A program made the position numbers and the translations under genes. Under the pieces are notes generated by a model. That model did no database searches and was not told the DNA's origin. It saw only the letters and a list, made by a program, of their open reading frames with translations. A stretch of DNA of 32,065 bases from Tritrichomonas foetus (Eukaryota; Parabasalia; Tritrichomonadida; Tritrichomonadidae), in assembly GCA_001839685.1 (NCBI GenBank), contig MLAK01001121.1, positions 1 to 32,065 on the forward strand, given 5' to 3'. The first letter of the stretch is position 1. Each line of letters begins with the position of its first letter. This document shows, piece after piece, positions 1 through 10,237 of this stretch.

Positions 1-369
1 TTTATGATTTCGTTGGTTTTCTCATTCATGAATTTTGAGTTGGGATAAGTTGAAGCGAAGCTGCAACTTATCACAACTTATAGGTCTACTAATTAACATA
101 AGATTTATTATTTATATTTATAAACATTTCATTCCAATAGCCTCGTTGTCTCTATTTCTTTTAATATATTATATTCACTTACACTCTACTGGAAAGGTCA
201 AGATGAAGCAAAAAAAGAATTGTCGGATAATTTTTCTTTGAAATTCACCCAAAATTTGCCAAGAAAAAGAAATTGCATGATTAATGAAAATAATAAGAAT
301 CCCGAAATATGAAATGACGTTTTTTCTCTCTTGAAAAGTCATGACTTTCTCAAATTTTGTGTCTATCGT
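1..369. other. AT-rich intergenic region before HECT gene
   Basis: I see no gene here. An open frame at 35-241 starts on TTG, is hydrophobic low-complexity, and has no family resemblance. Apart from the hairpin at 44-72 the region is AT-rich sequence. It should contain the upstream part of the HECT gene promoter. Confidence 0.5.
44..72. repeat. Short near-perfect hairpin
   Basis: Arms GATAAGTTG (44-52) and CAACTTATC (64-72) are exact reverse complements. Inside them, AGC (54-56) and GCT (60-62) pair around a GAA loop, with one A/G mismatch between the two stems. The result is a compact stem-loop of 29 nt. It lies in the otherwise featureless 1-369 leader region before the HECT ligase gene. 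Its role is unknown; it could be an RNA 3' structure of a gene to the left or chance. Confidence 0.5.
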
Positions 370-374
370 TCATC
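370..374 (+). promoter_or_regulatory. Putative Inr (TCATC) of HECT gene
   Basis: TCATC lies with its A (372) 16 nt before the ATG at 388. It resembles the trichomonad initiator TCA(+1)Y(T/A), although the last base is C. It falls inside the longer open frame beginning at 331 (a TTG codon), which supports 388 as the real start. Confidence 0.5.
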
Positions 375-387
375 ACCGAAGAAGGAA

Positions 388-3300
388 ATGGGAAACTCCT
401 CTTCTACGCTTCCTGAAGAGGCAAAGACAGATTTTACATGGAACCCAACAAAAGAAAGAACTGGAATTTCTATTGGCTCATTTAATAATCCATTTTTATT
501 ATCAGAAAAAAATATATCGTATTTTCATGACCCAAATTTACTAACATTTACACGAAATAATAAACATAAAGCTGGTGATTTGGCACAGCTAGTTTTAGGT
601 TGTTATGAGCAACTTGAAAATATCGATGAAATTTTAGAAACAATTATTGAAGCTGATACAGAGCCAGAAAGTGATGTTATTAAATATTTATCACATTGCT
701 TTTCTAATTATAGCAAATCTGCAAATGATAGACTCAAATTATTTTTGTTCAATTCACAATTTTGTAAAAAATTTTATTCGCCATTTGAAATGTTATCAAT
801 GTCTCCAATGGATGGAATTAAACAACCTTCTTTTTCATTATTGATGACAGCACTTTCTACATCGTTATCATTATTAAATGATCCCAAATTTCCATTTCAA
901 TCATTATACTCATTTGTTGATTTTTTTAATGGATCATATACATCAACTTCTTTACCACCACCAACTCCTGAATTTCTTCCATCCTCCCAAATCATTCATG
1001 AAGAAATGTTTACAACAAGTTATGTAAATCCGCACGGTACAAGTTCAAATGGCCAATTTTTATTTGTTCTTTGTGCTGACAATATTTTGCAAATTTTTCC
1101 TTTATTAAATGGAGGAACTATTTCTTCTTTGATTACAGTTGATTTAAGTTTTCTGAAAATTGAAATTCCACAAAACGCCTCTTTAAGAGCTTCAGAACAA
1201 CACATTCAAATTTACTTCACAATTAATCGAACAAACGCTTCTATTGAATTAGATATATATTCATTAATTCAAAATACACAAACAATGCCTGTTATTTCAT
1301 CAACACCTTATAATTACCAATGCTCATGTAGTGATGGAATAGTACATGTCGTAATATATCCTGATCATACATTTAAAGCTTTTGATATTCGTAAGAAAAC
1401 AGTTATTTCACATTGTGAACTGTCGAAAAGAGCAAACTTACCACTTGATTTATCTACTCAAATCATTGAAACTAATGGTGTCTTTTTAGGAATTCTTCAA
1501 CCTTTAGAAAATCATGAGGCTTCTTATAAAGTTTTTTCGATTAAAACCGGTAACTTTTTAAACGAAGAAAGATTTCCATTTCCTGATCAAATTGTTTCAT
1601 CTACTATTGATTCAATCAACAAATGCCATTGGTCTGTTATTTTTGCAGGAAATTCCCGATTTTGTGTCAGGAGATATGCATTCCGTGGTGGAGAAAACCC
1701 AAAAATTTTCGATATCGAAACATTTTCTTATCCAATTCCACAAGTTGCAACATCTTTCTCATATCTTCCAATATTAGTATCATCATTGCATAGGCATATG
1801 TATGGTTTAATAAATTCACAAATAGCGCCGTTTATATTTTTGGCACAAAAAGCAGATGAATTTTTCAAATTAGTTGATCTTCTCGATCAAATATTAAATT
1901 ATCCAGAAGATAAAGCGCATTTATTACAAAGCTGCCATTTCGCAGCTAAACAATGTCTAGCAATTTTAATATCACTAAATTTGAAAAGGATTGAATGTAC
2001 ATCTGAACCAACTGATTTTATTTGTTCAAGAGTATTAAAAATTATCAGACAACTCCCAACAAATCTTGCAGCGTTATTATTTTTCTCTAATTTTGATTAT
2101 TTGACATTTAATCAAAGTGATGACTCAATAATGCTTTTACTTGGTATTATTAAGTCTATAAATAATGATGTTTTACTTTCATTTGTACTGAGAATGATGG
2201 AAGAATCTCTCTCGATTGGAAAAATTCCATTTACTATGAGAAGTGGACTTTTAGATATCATTCCACAAGATTTGAAACCAGCTTCGAGTATCGAGCCATC
2301 AATGCTTTCATTCATTTTATTACATCAACGATGCTTGGTTAGGAAAGCAGAACAATTTCTCAAGAATGATCCACTTGCGGTGATTCAATTCACAGATCGG
2401 ACTCCAGAAAATACAACACCTTTAGATTTACTTGCTGATTATATTCAGTTAATTATCCCTAAGTTTGATGCAGCACTTGGAACCGAAGCATATGAAACCA
2501 TCACTAGTTCATTAATTTATTTTTTATTCACGAATTTCATTAGTCTTTTATCATCACTTGTCGATTACCATTCTGTTGCTCAAATTGTAACAGCTTTGTT
2601 AACTTTACTCATTGGAAAATTAGCTAATCTGGTAAAATATGATGACAAAACCGTGCTTTACATCATTTTCATATTTGGTAAATTTGCATCAACGCTTTTG
2701 ATGGGTGGAGGAATGTCAGAGTTTGAATCTAAGTTCTTATGGCTTATTCGATCGAATATTAATTTAATTGATAAGCCAGAAGTAATGAAAATATTACATA
2801 GTGAAGATACAACTAATATGCCTGATGAAAGAATCAATTTATTTATAAATAATCAAGGAAATTCAATTGAATTCCTTTATAAAAAGTGTAAACCTCATTT
2901 CAATCGTAATCTATCCGATGAATTCAAGCAAATTGATCGAATTGCATTAGCTGCATTTGCTAAACATATTGATTGTCTTGATGAAATGCTATTTTACGAT
3001 GGAACAAGACCGCCATCTTCGAAATTGAAAGGTGCATTTGATCAAATGCTTAGAGTTAGGAATGAATACAGATCTTATCATCAAGCAAATAAAGATACTT
3101 CTGTTCTTAAAAGAAAATGCTTAATGCTCTTAAGAATGGAAAGTGATAAGCAGATTCATCAAAAAAGCTTAGGCGATTTTGTTATATCTAATTTTGCGCC
3201 GAGTTATGTCACAAAAATCATCAAAAGTCAAAGAAAAAGAATTCAAACAACTCTTGTTGGTTTCGCCCTTCTTGATAGAACGTACGGAATGAATGTTGAA

Positions 3301-6300
3301 AGTTTATTTAATCATATTATTGGATATAATTTATCACAAATCAAATCATTTGAAGGCTTATCGTCTATTATGAGAATTACTCATTTATCTGATGCACAGG
3401 TAACACAGGTTCACATTTTCTTCCAAAGAATCATTGAAACAGTTTCATCAACTGGATCTAATTTATTAGTTATGGTTGCATTTCGTTTCTTTAGAGATTT
3501 AGATAGCTTACAAACAATTCAAAGTTCATTTTTAGATAGTGTTCTTTCTCTTTATGAATCAATGCCACTAAAATATTCTTTATTTGCTTTATCTCTACTT
3601 TTGGCAAGAAATTCAATCATGGTACCAGCCCATCTGTTGAATATGGAATCGAATAGTAAAAATGCATTTCGTTGGCTTATTTTAGCAGAATCATTAAAAA
3701 CTGCAATTCCTCCTGAAGATTTTATCGGAAACTTTATTAATAGAGTTTTGTGGTCGAGTCCACCTGAAACAATGAGATTAATTTTGAGAATTCTTTACAA
3801 CATTCAAAATAAAATAGGTGATCCACAAAATATACTTTTATCAATGATTCAAGTAATTGGTGACCAAATTAAAGTTTTTCGTAATTTATCGCTAGCATCA
3901 GAATTAATTTTATTTTTGAGAAGAATTATTGTTAATGTAAATGCACCATGGAATGGAGTTTTAATTAATTTAATATTGAATTCAAATATGCAAAATTCTA
4001 ATGAATCTGTAATTATAGGAATTTTTGCAATTCTTGGGTTTACAATTGAAAATATACGACCATATGCATTAATGAGAATGCATACAAGCAGAAATGAACT
4101 TAAAGAGTTTTATGTAATTCCAAAAATTGAAACAAAGAAATTGGTATTTTATTCTCGACCTTTCCATTTGGATTCCGAAAAAGCCATTGATATGTCAATT
4201 AATCCTTCTTCTTATGCCGTTCCACTCATTGAAATTCAACCTGATCAATTTCCTTATTTTGACTACATTCTTTCATTCTTTATTTTTTGTAATGATAGTT
4301 TTTATACATCAACGACAATATTCGCATTATATATGCAAGTTTTTGCATCATTTTGTAAAAGCAATAATTTTGTTCAATTAATATCTCCTGAATTTTTCCT
4401 TAAATTATATGAAAATCCATTACCATTCCATGATATTGTAGATACAATTCGATCTTTAGAAAGTCTATGTTCAACTCGAATAATTCCCGAATCTAATGTA
4501 TTTGATATTTTGGCATTTGATGGATTAAGTTACAAAACATTATTATCACCACCAATCTTTCCAAATGCACCTGATTTTGAAACCATTATTAGTCTACCTC
4601 CTCTTAAATCTAAATTTAATACATATATTGGCATAGTATCCGATAACCTAGAGCCAACATTTACACGTTACATTCTGATTGAATTTCCAACTGGTAATGT
4701 TTATCCAATGGCGAATCATCATGTTAAATTTGGCTCTTTATCATCGTGCATCAAGCTCAAAATTAATGTATTCAATAGACATTTCACAATTAATGATAAT
4801 CATTTTGATTTTCCACCAGGAATGCAATTCAGAATCATCGTTGCAACAAATCTTGAAGATATAAGCGAAGTTGGAATTCAAACTCATCCAGATAATCAAA
4901 TATTTGATATTAATTCCATTCCTTTGATTCAATCATTTGATGATTCTGATGAATCAAAACTTTATAATATGCCAGGATGGACCTCCAAGACAGCTAAAAA
5001 TTTACCATTTGATTTCACAAAAATATCTAAAGTATCAAATATTATTACACCTTATTCTAATAGGGAAAAATTCCAGAATTGCTTCACCATTCCCCCATCA
5101 AAAATTATTATTCATGGATTAGTAGCTAATCAAGCTACACCAGGTATTCTTCAATCTCTTTATCGAGGGCACTTTAAGAAACTAGGTCTTCAATATACAT
5201 CCATTGCTTTATTACGAATTACTAGTTTCCAACCTGATTTCGTAAAACCAGTAGTTTTTCAATTGTTTAAACATTGCATTGTTGCATTAGAGCCATTTTC
5301 ATCTTCCTTATTTTCAAATGGAATGTTTCCTTTCCCAATGGATGCACCAATTTGGCAGACCGAAGTATCACCAATTTACATGTCATTAGAAAATGAGGCA
5401 AAGAAAGTGCTGACTGTAATTGTATCTGATGAAAACAACATTAAAGCAATTGCATTTGAAATATGGAAGATGTCGAATTCAAAAAAGCTTCATTCACTTA
5501 TGCTTCCACAACAAGCTCTGGAGTTTTATCCAAGAGCTCCTCTACATTTAATTGTTCCAAGAGACATGACAAAAATATTCATATTTAATAATTTTAGCTA
5601 TTTTAATGGGTCATGGGGTGAAACTGCATCGATTCGAAATGTTCCTTTAAATCTTCCAATTTTCTTTTCACGAAAACCTCAACCAACTGAAATTGTATTC
5701 AATGAAAAAGGTAAGCAAAATTCCTTATCTGGCCTGATAATTAACCCAATGAATAATAGTTGGGTTATAAACACTCCAATTGAACTACTTTTATTGTTAA
5801 AGAACTTCACTTTTATTGCTTTGCAAGAACATCGACCAATGATTAAATCAATCATTCTTGATTCATTTATTTGCCAGTCACCATTAATGGTTTGCTATTT
5901 GAACAATTTTACAGATTTCATTCAACTTAATGTTCCATCAACACCACTTGATAATGATCCACTTTACATGTGCAGATTGGCTCTTCTTGGTGGATTTTTG
6001 AATACATTACGAGAACCTAATTTTATTAACTTTTATCAAAGTGAACAACGCTTATTGACAAGTAAAATTGCGGCTGAATTATCTGCTCATTTCCCAGAAT
6101 TCTTCTCATCACCACTCCCACCAGCAAACACAGTAATGTGTACAATTCCCGCAGCAATTGTTGATCCTGGTGCATTGAATGTTGATTTTACTTCACATAT
6201 ATTAACACTTCGTTTGTTTTCGAAAAGATATACATCGTTACACGGCTTTCCATTCTGGGAACTCCTTCCATATTGGATTAGACTCAGTGGATTTTCTTCT

Positions 6301-8079
6301 AGTGGTGGCGATTTTATTCAGCCAACTGTTGATAGAATATCTTCTGAAGTTCTTCGCGTTAGTAATCCTTCAATTCCACGTTTAACTGTTAAGTTTATTC
6401 ATAGAAACCGCATACCAAATGATTCTATTCTAATGTATTCTGAATCATCATTATTTGAAGATGCAGAATATGTTGATTTTCATCACTTCGATAATCCCAT
6501 CATTGTTAGACAAGGAGAGACATACTTTTCATTAATCGGAACTGGTCATCGAAATCCATGGGAAGAATGTTCACTTCAGTTAATTCAACCAAATATGCAG
6601 GAAATTGATTCAATGAAACCAACAGAAATTAATATAAACAAGATTCGTCAGAAGTTCATTAAAGATATGACTGAATTTGCTATTGAATGGCAAGAAAGTG
6701 ATACAAATGAATTATTAAGTTTAATTCCTCGAACAGCACTAGTGAAAGCTCAATTTGCTGATGTTGAAAGCATAGCTCGTGGCTCTTCACTTACAACACG
6801 ATATAATGTGAATGTTGTCGTTTTAAGAGCATTACTTTTACATCATTATAATTATATTCGATATCATAAATATTCATCTGTACCTGTAGGACTTTGGTCT
6901 AGTTTTACATCATTCTTATCTTTAGATGATGCATCTGAAGCACTTCTTTCTGATCTAGCCTGTATGCCTTATGTTAAAGGTCAAGGAATTCGCTTTGAAA
7001 TCAATAGACATATTTCAAGGCAATTAATTTTAGCTGGAAAAGGAAATCCCAAATTATCAATTATTTCTCAACTTTCTAAAGTCATATCCAAATATGGTGC
7101 TGCCAAATTTAGAGTTAAAGAAAAACCATGGATAGTCGTATTCAAAGGAGAATTGGCAATTGATGCAGGTGGACCTTCAAGAGAACTTGTTGTTGAAGCA
7201 ACATCTTCGATTTTTGAACCAACTACCGATTTAATGGTTCCTACTGATAGTGAAATTGATGCGCATCATCATTATTATGTTCCAAATGAAAAAGCAACAA
7301 ATAGACTCAATGAATTTTATGCAATTGGTGTTTTAATTGGAATTATTATTCGTACAGGTCTTCTTCAAGATATTCCTTTTGCACCATTTGTATGGAAAGC
7401 AATTGCTGGTGAACGAATAACCGATTCAGACATTTTAGAAGCTGATGCACTTTTTAGGGATTCATTTAAGTCACAAACATTCGCACAACATAGATGGACA
7501 GTTGATACATGGGATGGACGAACTGTTATTTTACCTGGAAGAATCGATGCTGATGTTCCTCCTGAACAATTAGCACAATATCAAAGAGAATGTTTGTCGT
7601 ATCGAATACAATCGATTAAACCTATGCTCAAACAAATGCGGAAAGGATTCACTGATAGCATTGGATTTAAGAAACATTCAATGCTTAAAGGTCCATTATT
7701 ATCAAGACTGGCACAAGGATCAGGAACAATTACAATTGAACAATTAATGGCAATCACACGAACAAGTGGATTTGAAGATGGAAAGAGAAATCCATTCATT
7801 ATGAGATTCTGGAAAGCTGTTTCAAGGTTTAACGATGAACAAAGAAAGCTTTTGTTTAAATTTATTACTACATTAACAAGAATGCCAAACTCTGCTAGAA
7901 TGGGTGATGATTTTCATATGACAATTGATCCATTGAGTTGTGAGAATCCTGATATTATGCTTCCAACCGCTTCAACATGCTTCAACAGATTGCATCTTCC
8001 TCTTTATACCGATGATGAAGTTGCATACCAAAAAATATTGTATGCAGTTCAATTTTGTCAGACAATGGAAAACAAATAA
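388..8079 (+). CDS. Giant HECT-type E3 ubiquitin ligase, predicted N-myristoylated
   Basis: This 2,563-residue protein would transfer ubiquitin from an E2 to substrate through a thioester on its own cysteine. The HECT domain fills roughly residues 2220-2563. The N-lobe has IDAGGPSREL (about 2257), and the C-lobe has LPTASTCFNRLHLP with the catalytic Cys at 2531 (codon 7978-7980), about 30 residues from the end as usual. The open frame reaches back to 331 but begins there with TTG. The first ATG is 388 and gives MGNSSST, a good N-myristoylation signal (Gly2, Ser6). The roughly 2,200 residues before HECT match no family I can name. About 190-480 is rich in short beta-strand patterns and may be a propeller, and much of the rest looks helical and armadillo-like. 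It ends in a convergent pair with the BRO1 gene. The HECT call is firm; substrate and subfamily are unknown. Confidence 0.93.
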   Translation: MGNSSSTLPEEAKTDFTWNPTKERTGISIGSFNNPFLLSEKNISYFHDPNLLTFTRNNKHKAGDLAQLVLGCYEQLENIDEILETIIEADTEPESDVIKYLSHCFSNYSKSANDRLKLFLFNSQFCKKFYSPFEMLSMSPMDGIKQPSFSLLMTALSTSLSLLNDPKFPFQSLYSFVDFFNGSYTSTSLPPPTPEFLPSSQIIHEEMFTTSYVNPHGTSSNGQFLFVLCADNILQIFPLLNGGTISSLITVDLSFLKIEIPQNASLRASEQHIQIYFTINRTNASIELDIYSLIQNTQTMPVISSTPYNYQCSCSDGIVHVVIYPDHTFKAFDIRKKTVISHCELSKRANLPLDLSTQIIETNGVFLGILQPLENHEASYKVFSIKTGNFLNEERFPFPDQIVSSTIDSINKCHWSVIFAGNSRFCVRRYAFRGGENPKIFDIETFSYPIPQVATSFSYLPILVSSLHRHMYGLINSQIAPFIFLAQKADEFFKLVDLLDQILNYPEDKAHLLQSCHFAAKQCLAILISLNLKRIECTSEPTDFICSRVLKIIRQLPTNLAALLFFSNFDYLTFNQSDDSIMLLLGIIKSINNDVLLSFVLRMMEESLSIGKIPFTMRSGLLDIIPQDLKPASSIEPSMLSFILLHQRCLVRKAEQFLKNDPLAVIQFTDRTPENTTPLDLLADYIQLIIPKFDAALGTEAYETITSSLIYFLFTNFISLLSSLVDYHSVAQIVTALLTLLIGKLANLVKYDDKTVLYIIFIFGKFASTLLMGGGMSEFESKFLWLIRSNINLIDKPEVMKILHSEDTTNMPDERINLFINNQGNSIEFLYKKCKPHFNRNLSDEFKQIDRIALAAFAKHIDCLDEMLFYDGTRPPSSKLKGAFDQMLRVRNEYRSYHQANKDTSVLKRKCLMLLRMESDKQIHQKSLGDFVISNFAPSYVTKIIKSQRKRIQTTLVGFALLDRTYGMNVESLFNHIIGYNLSQIKSFEGLSSIMRITHLSDAQVTQVHIFFQRIIETVSSTGSNLLVMVAFRFFRDLDSLQTIQSSFLDSVLSLYESMPLKYSLFALSLLLARNSIMVPAHLLNMESNSKNAFRWLILAESLKTAIPPEDFIGNFINRVLWSSPPETMRLILRILYNIQNKIGDPQNILLSMIQVIGDQIKVFRNLSLASELILFLRRIIVNVNAPWNGVLINLILNSNMQNSNESVIIGIFAILGFTIENIRPYALMRMHTSRNELKEFYVIPKIETKKLVFYSRPFHLDSEKAIDMSINPSSYAVPLIEIQPDQFPYFDYILSFFIFCNDSFYTSTTIFALYMQVFASFCKSNNFVQLISPEFFLKLYENPLPFHDIVDTIRSLESLCSTRIIPESNVFDILAFDGLSYKTLLSPPIFPNAPDFETIISLPPLKSKFNTYIGIVSDNLEPTFTRYILIEFPTGNVYPMANHHVKFGSLSSCIKLKINVFNRHFTINDNHFDFPPGMQFRIIVATNLEDISEVGIQTHPDNQIFDINSIPLIQSFDDSDESKLYNMPGWTSKTAKNLPFDFTKISKVSNIITPYSNREKFQNCFTIPPSKIIIHGLVANQATPGILQSLYRGHFKKLGLQYTSIALLRITSFQPDFVKPVVFQLFKHCIVALEPFSSSLFSNGMFPFPMDAPIWQTEVSPIYMSLENEAKKVLTVIVSDENNIKAIAFEIWKMSNSKKLHSLMLPQQALEFYPRAPLHLIVPRDMTKIFIFNNFSYFNGSWGETASIRNVPLNLPIFFSRKPQPTEIVFNEKGKQNSLSGLIINPMNNSWVINTPIELLLLLKNFTFIALQEHRPMIKSIILDSFICQSPLMVCYLNNFTDFIQLNVPSTPLDNDPLYMCRLALLGGFLNTLREPNFINFYQSEQRLLTSKIAAELSAHFPEFFSSPLPPANTVMCTIPAAIVDPGALNVDFTSHILTLRLFSKRYTSLHGFPFWELLPYWIRLSGFSSSGGDFIQPTVDRISSEVLRVSNPSIPRLTVKFIHRNRIPNDSILMYSESSLFEDAEYVDFHHFDNPIIVRQGETYFSLIGTGHRNPWEECSLQLIQPNMQEIDSMKPTEININKIRQKFIKDMTEFAIEWQESDTNELLSLIPRTALVKAQFADVESIARGSSLTTRYNVNVVVLRALLLHHYNYIRYHKYSSVPVGLWSSFTSFLSLDDASEALLSDLACMPYVKGQGIRFEINRHISRQLILAGKGNPKLSIISQLSKVISKYGAAKFRVKEKPWIVVFKGELAIDAGGPSRELVVEATSSIFEPTTDLMVPTDSEIDAHHHYYVPNEKATNRLNEFYAIGVLIGIIIRTGLLQDIPFAPFVWKAIAGERITDSDILEADALFRDSFKSQTFAQHRWTVDTWDGRTVILPGRIDADVPPEQLAQYQRECLSYRIQSIKPMLKQMRKGFTDSIGFKKHSMLKGPLLSRLAQGSGTITIEQLMAITRTSGFEDGKRNPFIMRFWKAVSRFNDEQRKLLFKFITTLTRMPNSARMGDDFHMTIDPLSCENPDIMLPTASTCFNRLHLPLYTDDEVAYQKILYAVQFCQTMENK

Positions 8080-8479
8080 TTTGTATTGCGTATATTGTTT
8101 GTACTTTTATATAAAAATAATGTTAATTTTATTGTGTTTAAAAATAAATATTTATCCCATTATATTCATTTCTTTATGTTTTTACTATCTAGAACGAATG
8201 AAAATCATTCCATATAATAAAAATTAATATAATAGAATAGAAGTTAATATCAAAAATGTACAAATTAAAACAAATAAAATGATTATTTTCATAAATCGAA
8301 TTTGATCACAGGAAAATAGATTCTCAATTTAGTGTGATATGAATTAAAGACGAACAAGCATATTGAAAAACATCAAATATAAGCTGAAATGAATTCTTCA
8401 GAATTTTCATATTTCTTGAAATTTTAAGTTTATTATAATGACAAAAGTTTAAATCGCAGAATCAAATCAAATTTGTAGG
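8080..8479. other. Convergent 3' intergenic region
   Basis: This lies between the 3' ends of the HECT and BRO1 genes. It is very AT-rich, with several TAAA-type motifs that could serve as trichomonad polyadenylation signals on either strand. I see no gene or RNA structure in it. Confidence 0.5.
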
Positions 8480-10237
8480 CTATTGTAAACTATCAAGAAA
8501 ATCATCAAACTCGTGGTAAAAACAGGCTGCTTGTCCGATCAGTGAGTCGACAGACTGTTTGGTCAAACCGGCGGCTGGATTCGGCCCACTTTGTTGGAGC
8601 CTAGCAATTGCAGACACAATTTGACTGTCGCATGATGCAGCTTGCATAAAAATTTGCATTTGTTGGTCAAATTTGGCTTGAACACTCGGTTGAAGCTTCG
8701 GGCGAATCTCCCTTGCGCGCACCCCCAAATCCACTCGTAGCTGCAGAACCATTGCCAACAGCGGAAACTGTGTTAAATACCCTGCTTGTTGTAGCTGCTG
8801 TAACTGAAACTGTATCGGCTGTTGTTGAATTGGTGGCTGTTGAATGTAAGGCGAATTTGTAGAGCCTGGAGGGGATGGAACAGGAGGAATCATTGATGGA
8901 ATATATGGAAGATCAGGGTTGCTACCAAATTGGTTAACTGTTGCTTGGAATCCAAATGGAGGTGGACTCGAACCTGTGATTGGAGGCGAGAATGGAGGTT
9001 GTGGTGAGAAAGATTGTGTCTGCGGTTGTAAAGGTGTTGCACCACTGCTGCTTCCAGTTGATCCAGGTGGTGTAAAAATTGGTGGACCAGGTGTCCCTAG
9101 CTGCGGAGAGATAAATGGCGGAGAAAAAACTGGTGGAGATTGGCCACTTCCACTACCAGGAGGTGATGAATATAGATTCTGCAATTGTTGTTGTTGTTGA
9201 GGTAAGACTGATGATGGATAAATAAATTGCTCAAAAATCAACAGGCGTTTGCTTGGTTCACTGAGTTGCTCTGGAAGTTTGTATGGTGCAAATTGAAAAG
9301 GTGGAATGTCATGTGGTATGGATTGCGAATAAAGTCTTTTATTGTCATTTGTTGCTCTTGTGTCAGCAGCTTCAAGCGCATTTGATATCATTTTGACTTG
9401 TGTGTAAATATGTGGATGGGGGCAGCTGACTCGATCATAGCCATTTGTGAGCCTAATTCCTTCTCTGTAAAAACAAATTCCTATTCCGTGATCACTGTTC
9501 AACTCACGGTCTTTTCCAGCTTCAAAATAAACAAGTCCGTTATAGTATCGCTTCAACATATCAACAATTGGTGCAAAAAAAGCACGCTGTGAATCATCCA
9601 AGTATCTTAAATTCACTTCACATTCACTGAGTGTGTTTAAAGTCATTAAAGCTGCTCGACAAAATTGCAGCCTTTTCTGGGAATCATTCTCATTTAGTGC
9701 TGACTCATTTTGAGCAGCTGATAATAGCATTGCTGCTGACAAATATTTGTGATATGATTCAATGAAGGAAATCAAGCCATTTGTGAAAAATGGAAGGCCG
9801 TGTCCACTAACTGACATTTCTCTCATGACATATTTCAAGTTTTGAATTAAGGCATTAATATCAAGAATTCCATTTTTAATCTTCGGCTTTTCATCGCTCG
9901 ACGATGTGTTGTATGACATTATTTGAGTTTGTAAAAACGAAATAAAATTCCAGATGGTCATTCCGGCTTCACAAAAAACTGATTCAGATTTCATAGATTT
10001 TGACTGATCGAAAGGATTCCACCATTCATTCGAGAAATTGGAATTTCCAAGCGATTTAAGAATAATCAAATAGCGGGAAAAAGAATCGTCGTCGGGAATT
10101 GGAGATTTTGAACGAGCTGAAAATTGAAGGGCTTCTTGGGCCTGACCTGAAAGCAATTGTTTTAAACTGTTATCACACAAACTTGAATTGGCTCTGCTGG
10201 GTGGAATTGGCACAACGAGCAGAGAAGTCGACAACAT
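8480..10237 (-). CDS. BRO1-domain protein (ALIX/Bro1-like ESCRT adaptor)
   Basis: BRO1 domains bind ESCRT-III (Snf7/CHMP4) on endosomes and at abscission or budding sites. Residues about 1-315 look like a BRO1 domain: an ESVFCEAGMTIWNFISFL segment matches the conserved helix after the WxDAF-type motif, FYREGIRLTN resembles the TPR-like helical part, and KRLYSQSIPHDIPPFQFAPY matches the family's IYHxxVPxxxxLPPI strand. Residues about 345-470 are rich in Pro, Gly, Ser and Gln, like the ALIX tail that recruits SH3 and UEV partners. Residues about 485-585 form a final helical segment. The V domain found between these parts in ALIX is absent, so at 585 residues it is shorter than ALIX (about 870). 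The open frame extends to 10300 only through a TTG; the first ATG is 10237. A TCACC Inr-like motif at 10314-10318 would give an unusually long leader of about 79 nt. Confidence 0.8.
   Translation of the reverse strand: MLSTSLLVVPIPPSRANSSLCDNSLKQLLSGQAQEALQFSARSKSPIPDDDSFSRYLIILKSLGNSNFSNEWWNPFDQSKSMKSESVFCEAGMTIWNFISFLQTQIMSYNTSSSDEKPKIKNGILDINALIQNLKYVMREMSVSGHGLPFFTNGLISFIESYHKYLSAAMLLSAAQNESALNENDSQKRLQFCRAALMTLNTLSECEVNLRYLDDSQRAFFAPIVDMLKRYYNGLVYFEAGKDRELNSDHGIGICFYREGIRLTNGYDRVSCPHPHIYTQVKMISNALEAADTRATNDNKRLYSQSIPHDIPPFQFAPYKLPEQLSEPSKRLLIFEQFIYPSSVLPQQQQQLQNLYSSPPGSGSGQSPPVFSPPFISPQLGTPGPPIFTPPGSTGSSSGATPLQPQTQSFSPQPPFSPPITGSSPPPFGFQATVNQFGSNPDLPYIPSMIPPVPSPPGSTNSPYIQQPPIQQQPIQFQLQQLQQAGYLTQFPLLAMVLQLRVDLGVRAREIRPKLQPSVQAKFDQQMQIFMQAASCDSQIVSAIARLQQSGPNPAAGLTKQSVDSLIGQAACFYHEFDDFLDSLQ

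Noticed and set aside
35..241. 68-codon open frame at the left edge
   Set aside because: It starts on TTG, is hydrophobic low-complexity and has no promoter motif or family resemblance.
8919..9200. Plus-strand Gly/Cys-rich open frame
   Set aside because: It is the antisense shadow of the Pro/Gly/Gln-rich part of the BRO1 gene.
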